DNA of 64,000 nucleotides from Cryptococcus deneoformans JEC21 (Eukaryota > Basidiomycota > Tremellomycetes > Tremellales > Cryptococcaceae), in assembly GCF_000091045.1 (NCBI RefSeq), contig NC_006680.1:195001-259000 (forward strand). The letters are read 5' to 3'. Under the pieces are notes generated by a model. That model ran no database searches. It was not told the origin of the DNA and saw nothing but the letters and a program-made list of their open reading frames with translations. Below, in pieces: positions 57,276 through 64,000 of this stretch. How positions within the stretch are numbered: position 1 is the stretch's first letter; each line of letters begins with the position of its first letter. Both the position numbers and the translations under genes were made by a program.

Positions 57276-58445
57276 CTACGCGAGCTTGACCAAATCCTCT
57301 GTGCCGAGCTCGTCTGCGGCCACAATTGCAGCCGCGCATCCCTGAGCTGCACTGATCGTCACATTAGCCGGCATGGACCCACTGTTACCAGCCCAGAATA
57401 AGCCGTCAACAGGCGTCCTTGGGTCATCGCCCATACGAGGAGGCATCTTGGGAGCTCCTGAGGACTCGGTAGGCGCAGGAATAGTACCCATTGGGCCAAG
57501 AGGGCCACCTAGGAGCTTTTCGTTGACGATAGGTGCGCCATGGTCGGATGGCGTAAACTTTTCTGGGAAAAGGAGCATGTATGGGACGCTGATGGAGGGA
57601 TGATCGGCAAATTTGATGATGAGAGATGACTTTGAATCGTCCTCTTTGATTGATTGAATTGGAGAGGAGATCACTTGGTATCTGGACCATTGTCAGTAAC
57701 AAAGGCCTGCGTAGACAAAATCCATAGCATATAGGAATAGGACTTACCCCTTGTTTTGGATGATTTTCCAATAAGTCTCAAGACCCGCCTCACGCCTGCC
57801 TTCCTCAGTACTGACATCGGACCCATGCGTCAAGATGTATATTGGTTGGTGATTCATGGCACCCCATAACTTGAGCATACCGGCGACCAAGAAAGGGTTC
57901 ATCTTGGCATTGTTGGGGGTAAAGAGGAAAGCAAAAGGCTGGTTAGCAGTCTCTGTACCGTGACAAAAGATACAGTGGATGATTCGTTTGCCCCATTGCT
58001 CGGATACACCTGTCCAGGGTCAGATACATACATGAGTACTGGTACATAATAATTGTAGAGTAGGCTGCTTACCAGCAATGTCAGGAAGATGGTCCTTGAG
58101 TCCAGTTGCCAAAATCACCTTCCTCGCCTTCAAAGTGTTTCCCTCTGCGTCTTTCGCCTCAAAATATTCGCCATCTTTGACCAAGGAGATGATTTGGCCT
58201 TTCCTAAATGTAGTCGTGGCGTTATAGTCTCTTACCAGCTCGCTTCTGACTTTCGCTCTGTAGTCAACAGGATCCTGCCCTTCAAAGCCGAGAATAGTAT
58301 GCGAATGAGAAGCTGGGGCGTTACGGTAGTCACCAGAGTCGTATATAAAACAAGAACGACGAAGTCTTGAGAATGTGATGGCAGCTGATAGACCTGCTGG
58401 GCCGCCTCCAATGATTAAAAGGTCGATTGTAATGGTAGTAGACAT
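57276..58445 (-). CDS. Thioredoxin-reductase-like flavoprotein with CxxC
   Basis: FAD/NAD(P)-dependent dithiol oxidoreductase. Start MSTTITIDLLIIGGGPAGLS at 58445 gives the FAD dinucleotide motif GGGPAGLSAA immediately. The NADPH-domain region includes RKVILATGLKDHLPD. The redox CxxC is CIFCHG, the arrangement seen in low-molecular-weight thioredoxin reductases and GliT-type dithiol oxidases. A C-terminal FAD motif GLFWAGNSGSMPANVTISA follows. It ends EDLVKLA at 57276. Three exons or so. The upstream frame has no ATG, so no targeting extension is predicted. Main substrate (thioredoxin or a metabolite dithiol) is not decided by sequence. Confidence 0.83.
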
Positions 58446-59197
58446 TATTGTTTTGGTGATGAGAGATGACAAGCGTGTGTTGAATGTGGTAGATTGAGTA
58501 GAGAATGGAGCATCCAGCCGGGTTTTATATCTCCGGGGAAGGACGCAGCTGTGACTTGTCAACACTTATTTTAGTAATAAAGCGGCGATAATGTCTTCTC
58601 TTTTTTAGAGGACCTAACGGTAGTAACGGCAGGCGAGGCACCGGGGCCCGGCGGGGGGCGACCGCCGAGCGTGGAGGGAGGCGAGTGTGGCTATCGCTGC
58701 ATAGTCTGCCGGACTGTACGCGCACCTGGTCGTTCGTCAGTCAGTCTTATCACAAACAGTGCTATGTACGATAAATGCTGGATTCCAGTCGCTGGCTTCT
58801 ATGGCTTCTATGACGGTACACCAGTACTTCCGCGCCTAAAGGACGTTACGTAAACATTACCTGTGGTGCCCCCTACCGCCCTACGGCCTACCTGCGTCAC
58901 GCCACCGAGAGTACACAATCGCTCATCATCTATCCAATTCAGCTATCGTTTCCATCTTCCGTTGTCTTAACATTTATACTTTCATTGCTCTCAATTCACC
59001 CATTATACAACCACCGCGTAGTAGCTGCGACGAATACAGGCGATTCTGGCTGGTCTAGCATTCCCAGGGCTGGTCTCTGTTCACCGGTCTTATCAAAGCA
59101 ATATCTGATTCCGCCAACGCAATCGCCGGCCTTCTGTTACTAGTACACCCTTTTTTCCCATCAATTGTATTCCTACGGAATTGCTCCATACTACAAC
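58446..59197. other. Divergent intergenic region
   Basis: Contains TTACGTAA near 58846 and a GC-rich patch (58630-58700). The long leader before the plus-strand gene has no ATG-initiated coding frame with support. Confidence 0.45.
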
Positions 59198-61785
59198 ATG
59201 GACGACAGTCAAGCTGGCCCTTCCCTTACTGCATATGCAAGCCGTTTCCTTGCGAACAGAATGGGGGATAGAGGCAGAGAGGTCCAAGGTAGTCAGGTAT
59301 GTGTCATGGTTTCTCAGTTGTCGATCGATCTTGAACTAACTATCCTTATCTGTAGATATTCCGATCTCCATCACCATCATCGCCTACCCACGACCCCTTC
59401 ATTCCTTCACCATCTCTAAACGCATCTCATCCTCACCTCCCTGGATCACGATCACCTTCGCGCTCACCGACTCGTACTCCGCCTTTCCCCGGTGCTGGAA
59501 TTGAGGCCATACCAGATATTGATGGCACAATGGGAGCTAGTAGCGTTGGAGTTGGTCTCCTTTTTGACGGACCTGAGGATGATGACCAACCAAAACCTCA
59601 AGAGAGTTTTACACAGCCACCTGTCGGGTTCGGCGGAAACAAAGGGAAAGAACGGTCGAGGATACCTAATCCCTACGAATCTTCTTCCGAAAGTGAAGAC
59701 GAGGATGAAGGCGAGCCCGAGATGGCCCTAGATGAGGTCGATACTGTGAGACGTTCGTTACTCCGACCTCATCCGCAGCAACAACGCGAACCTCTCTCAG
59801 AACGCGCAAAGAAGGGTTGGCTGGCACATCAGAGTGTGTTCCCGCCTTCATCTTCATCATCCAGCGATGATGAGAGTGATAAAGAGACGGAATCTGAATC
59901 TGGGGATGGTGAATCGAGATTTACGAATGGTGGTCAAGGATTGTACGAGGGGGGGGCGGATAGCTCCAACTTGTATGACACGCGGACGATACCTGCCGCC
60001 TACAATGTCGCTACTAACCTGGAGGAACCTCTTCTTGCCGAAGAAGATGGACAACGAGAGTCAAGAGTTCCTGTCAGGCTTCATGTTTACCACGGTCGCT
60101 TTGGGCATTGGGAGAAAGAAGGGTTGAGGAAGTACAAAGGTCAGTACATTGACTCATATAAGGCATGGGACTGATGGTTCATGGAAGACTCTGGATTCCT
60201 CGCACTTTGGCTAGCGTCATTAATAGGTATCATTGTTGGCCTGTTATTTGTATGGGGCTCTACTGACGTGAGTCATGCTGCTGTTTTACCTTTGCAGAAC
60301 GCTCGCTGACCAGTCTTGTAGCCTTCACCGGACGCTCCTCGTTCGCCCCCGTCGATTCTCCCGCTTCTTCCGCTTCTCCTTATTCTTCTCATTCCCCCTC
60401 TTGTCCTTCCACCAGCCTTCCTTTTCTTGCTGCAGAAGACCGTTCGGCCCGTTCTCATGGGCACGGCCATAAGCATCCCATTCTCGTTGTTCGTTTGTGG
60501 ATGGTGGGCTTTAGGAGCAAGTTTCGAGACTGCTGGCTTGGATGGGGTGGAACAAGGAGACAGATGGTGGGGTACGACAGGGCTGAGGGTCGGTGCTTTG
60601 TTACTATGGGCATTGGCAGGTTGGTTTGGCAGGCTTGTCTGGCTTAGGAGGAAGAGGCTAGAAAGGGCTGCTTCAGTTGTTGAAGTGAGTCAGCCTCTTG
60701 ATCAGGTTCAAACTCGATAACTAATCCCTCTCTAGCTTTCTACCAAGCTTCTCCTATCCCATCCACCTCTCCTTCTTCTGACTCCCATCCTTCTTGGTGT
60801 ATTCGCTATTACCTCCATTCCATTCCTTACTTTACTCATTCGGTTGGGCATGATCGGCTATTGGCGTCATCCGCGGGAGAACACTTGGGTGTTCCACATC
60901 CGACCTTATGCTGGGTGGCTCATCTTCTTGGTGACTTTGGTCTGGGTCTGGACCTGGGGTGTGATTCGAGGTGTTGGAAGAGTTGCGGTCGCTGGCGTTA
61001 TTGGAGAGTGGTACTTTCATCGGTAAATTATCAAATTCCATGGCTCTAATGCGCCTGACTGATTTGTAATTGATAGTGAGGAGCACAGTCGACAGGATCC
61101 TGTCGAAGTCACCACTGCTGCGGTACATCGAGCCACAGGCTCTTCACTTGGCTCCATCTGCCTTGGTGCAGGTATCATTGCCGTCGTGCGTACTGTTGGT
61201 CGCGCGGCCTCTACCCTTAAGCAATACACCTCACCTAAAAACACTCGCCTTCCCTCCTTCCTATCTTTCCTTCACCATCTCGCCCCCGTTTTCACCATTA
61301 TCGCGGGCGTTCTCGATCAGCTCAACGGTTATGCCTTGGTATACGTCGGTATCACCGGCGATGCCTTTTGGCCTAGCGCCCGTCGGGCTGTCGGTCTCGC
61401 TGGGAGACGTAGGGTGGGCAAGTTACTGGACTACACCCTCATCAAACTTTTGCTCACTCTGAGTTCGACGGCGATGGGATTGTTCACTGCTACAGCAGGC
61501 TACTTGTACATGGCTCATTCCATGGGTAACCCGGGATATGCGCCTTTGGCAGGGATGCTATGTGGTGGTGTGCCGTTTTTGGCTGTCAGAGCTGGTGCTG
61601 GGGTCTTGACTGATGCGTAAATCTTTCCTTTAACCAAAGCATGCCAAGGCAGGAAACTGATGTGTTACAGAGCGGATGCGTTATTTATCTGCTATCAAAT
61701 TGATAGAGAGCTTGGAGGGCAACATAGCGAGGAAACGAAGGGTGCGTTCTTGGGGGAACAGCCTCGAGGAGCTGGTGCAGTTTGA
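59198..61785 (+). CDS. PNS1: Choline-transporter-like (CTL/Pns1) membrane protein
   Basis: Multi-pass plasma-membrane protein of the CTL family, whose substrate in fungi is unsettled. Start MDDSQAGPSLTAYASRF. A disordered acidic Ser/Pro-rich cytosolic N-terminus of about 300 residues (SSSESEDEDEGEPEM) is followed by about ten hydrophobic helices. These begin FLALWLASLIGIIVGLLFVW and include LLPLLPLLLILLIPPLVLPP, then LLLTPILLGVFAITSIPFLT. The CTL signature region comes next: IAVVRTVGRAA, HLAPVFTIIAGVLDQLNGYA, LVYVGITGDAFWPSARRA and CGGVPFLAVRAGAGVLTDAA. The end DALFICYQIDRELGG and a short tail are typical. Seven or so introns. Confidence 0.9.
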
Positions 61786-62271
61786 TGCAGTTTGAAAGTC
61801 AGTCACGACTTACAACACATCTGTATTTCCATAATAGACTATTCAGTATCCGTGGTGTAATTATTTAGTCCGAGCAAAGACTCTGTATACTATAGAGAAG
61901 GAAGTGGAGGGTTGCCATCGCGTCAACAAGAGCAAGGGAGTCGTGCATTAATCGAGTGTGTTGTAATGAGCTTCCTGCTAATTGATGAATATCCTTTGTA
62001 GTGTACCACTTAATGTACCACTGCCACTGCTTTCACTGCGGTCGTGAAGTTGAGATTCAAAACGCAACAACGAGAGTCGTGGAGAGTCGAGGCCTAGTTA
62101 TTATTGAGGCTTCGCATTGACACTTAAACTTAGGGTTATTATTATTAATTTCCAAGCAAAGGCAGATAATAGAACAGTCCATCAACCCTCCGGTGGCAAT
62201 TTCATGACGCACAGCGTTCGATCTGAGCACCGACCTTTTGTCCACACATAGGGACCGCACGCGAAAGGGAA
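61786..62271. other. Intergenic, no gene seen
   Basis: PNS1 3' UTR and leader of the last gene; an ATTATTATTATTAA run lies near 62137. Confidence 0.5.
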
Positions 62272-64000
62272 ATGGAAATAATGTCTGCCATCGTCTATCA
62301 GCACTCCATCAATCTCGAGCTCACCATAGAGGCATGCCCTCGACGGGTATCAAGGCACTTTTCACAACCATCCGTTCAACCACGAGAAGAGTACGACTTG
62401 GTTAAGGACTCCGATTACTCAGGAAAGATCGGGGCCTTGCTGCATGGAAGTTTCATGAACAAAGCGAAAACAACAACGGTGTCTCAAATTCTACAGCACG
62501 GGCCAAAAGCCAGTCGCTATTACGACCCAGATCCTCAGGTATAAAGAGTTACAAAAGAGCATCCGCAGCAAAAGAAACGGATATAGAGAAAAGTGAATCT
62601 GGCTTGCATTTCATGAAGCTGGGTTTTCAAAGGACTATTACTCAGAACTTTTGGGCAATCTTTTCGAAGCGAAGCCTCAGAAGCAGGTAGAACCAGTCAT
62701 CGACCAAGAAAATCATCATCTTTAGCGTTACCAATTTCGTGCCCCGGCAGACTTCAATACCTTTCCGCGGGAGAAACCACACGAAGACAATCTCATGTCG
62801 TTGGCAGAACAGCGTTCGACTCAGGGTATCGTTCAGGAGCTCATGGAGGAGATCAGAGCTGGTTCTTCCAGAAACTCTCCCACGTCATCCACCTCGACCA
62901 TCGAGTACATTGGCCAAGTACGTGTAACAGCAGGCTCTGGCCACAGGCGGATACATTCCACTCCCGGAGCATCAGCGAGCTCGGAGGTTGATGTCCGTGC
63001 GAGGACACTGAGTGATGGGGCATTCGCAAAGACGACTAATATGTTGGATGGGGGCAGTGCGAATCCGAGAGGCAGAATAAGAGAAGCAGTGACAGCGCCA
63101 ACATCGCCTGTGATGAATAAACCCAAGCTTACTTCAACGTCAGTCCCAGGACCAAAGGAGAAAGTTGAAGCCGGAACAGCATCAGCGGCCGAGACGAATG
63201 ATCCAAAACAGAGCTCAAGCTCATCCCTTCCGCCGTCTAAAATTCCCCTCGCTTTTCCTTCCACTCAGTCAGCTCAACACGAGCCAAGCGCTTCACATCC
63301 TCAGGCGGAGACGTCCCCAACCACTCCCGAATTGCGTATCATCAAGTCGTCTGTCCCTCCACCCTGTTCCCTGCCGTCGTCACCTCCGCTCTCTCCAACA
63401 AATTTGAGTTCAGGTGATATGCACCCTTTCCCTGTGGTCGCGGATATTGAAAAAAACGTCTCACCGTCAAAAAAGCGGAGTGGAAATCTTCCTACACCTA
63501 GCACGAGAGAAAAGGGTAAGGGGAGTGAGATAGGTGAAAGACCAGGCGAAGGCAGAGCGCAGACAATGAGGAGGGGTTTCATCGGGCCTGGTGGTGTTAT
63601 GCGTTAGTCGATTCGTTTCGCGCAAGCCACGAGGCTGATGATCTCAATAGACAAGATCGCTTCAAGTCAGTCTCTCAACAAGGTTCGAACGGCCCTACCC
63701 TTTACCAGAAACGTAGAAGCCGAACGTTCCAGTCCGGCCATCTTGTCTTCAAAGGCCTTCTCCCCAACTACGCAGGTTCAAACATCTTCTTCACTCAACA
63801 TTCCCAACCAAGCTACCTTCCTCCGTCCCGCCCCCCCTCCACCGCGTACCCCCTCATACCGGCAGCCTCGCCAACCAGCCTTTGCGCGTCCTTCAACTCG
63901 CATATCTTCACCTTCTCCAAGTCCATCACCTCACAAATCCCTTTCGCCTGGTGCAAATTTTGCACCCCGCCAAAGTCGACCTAGAAAAGGCATGTCTAGT
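62272..64000 (+). CDS. Ser/Pro-rich hypothetical protein, 3' end beyond window
   Basis: No known domain recognised. The first exon from ATG 62272 (MEIMSAIVYQHSINLELTIE; a second ATG follows three codons later) ends near 62538 at a GTATAA donor. The next exon is uncertain: the frame giving GFSKDYYSELLGNLFEAKPQ (about 62620-62690) looks most protein-like but does not match the phase of the first donor. It joins cleanly to RYQFRAPADFNTFPREKPHE after an intron ending CTTTAG. A long Ser/Thr/Pro-rich exon runs to about 63604, then an intron (donor GTTAGT, acceptor CAATAG). The remainder (HKIASSQSLNKVRTALPF, PAPPPPRTPSYRQP) is open to the right edge. Probably a disordered regulatory or cytoskeletal protein. 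Confidence 0.6.

Noticed and set aside
58446..58565. N-terminal extension of the thioredoxin-reductase-like protein
   Set aside because: The upstream frame is open but starts with GTG, and the FAD motif begins right after ATG 58445.
1..64000. Transposon, CRISPR, rRNA or viral insertion
   Set aside because: No transposase, reverse transcriptase, terminal repeats, spaced direct repeats or rRNA-like sequence seen.

Overview
The window looks like nuclear DNA of a basidiomycete yeast of the Tremellales, most likely the Cryptococcus neoformans/gattii complex or a close relative. The genes are dense and intron-rich. Introns are mostly about 45-65 nt with GT-AG ends and CTAAC/CTGAC-like branch sites. 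Protein families are fungal throughout (Ede1, Atg16, Swi1-type ARID protein, Scs7, Pns1, a Hva1-type small Tudor protein), and two tRNA genes carry introns. I see no transposon, CRISPR array, rRNA or viral sequence. The species is inferred from gene style and remembered families; no search was run.

Layout. 1-2053 (-): forkhead transcription factor, cut by the left edge, with ACGCGT boxes upstream. 3019-3976 (-): metaxin/Sam35-like protein, head to head with EDE1 (4140-9296, +) across a short promoter holding three TACGTAATC repeats. 9989-11274 (+): TTC1-type TPR co-chaperone. 11610-11701 (-): tRNA-Glu. 11702-13790: a broken-looking ORF pair, an unknown 256-aa protein and an orphan exon-like frame. 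13792-21394: tubulin cofactor D flanked by two intronless F-box-like genes, plus a small unlisted gene on the minus strand.

21977-28295: a small acidic ORF, then YPT7 (-) and ATG16 (+) head to head, then SCS7 fatty-acid 2-hydroxylase. 28703-31007 (-): PCH2/TRIP13 AAA ATPase. 31388-31495 (-): tRNA-Gly. 31496-33537 is gene-poor with one doubtful ORF pair. 33538-38458 (+): Gln-rich ARID (Swi1-like) protein. 38907-40768 (-): 2OG-Fe(II) dioxygenase. 41275-43406 (+): type II membrane SGNH hydrolase. 44392-46313 (+): TRM11. 46827-48122 (+): PTPA phosphatase activator.

48569-50468 (-): von Willebrand A protein with a YGQ-repeat head. 50469-52319: mostly intergenic, with one convincing small three-exon ORF. 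52320-53626 (-): bZIP factor. 54085-56178 (+): tandem 3-hydroxyisobutyrate-dehydrogenase-like protein. 56404-56745 (-): Hva1-type protein with an apparent GC-AG intron. 57276-58445 (-): thioredoxin-reductase-like flavoprotein. 59198-61785 (+): choline-transporter-like Pns1. 62272-64000 (+): Ser/Pro-rich protein running off the right edge.

Most genes are housekeeping and unrelated. One functional grouping stands out: YPT7 and ATG16, both needed for autophagy, share a 341-bp promoter. The most interesting single signal is just past the ATG16 stop, where the -1 frame stays open for about 100 codons and carries a textbook Atg8-interacting motif (acidic run followed by WEVL).
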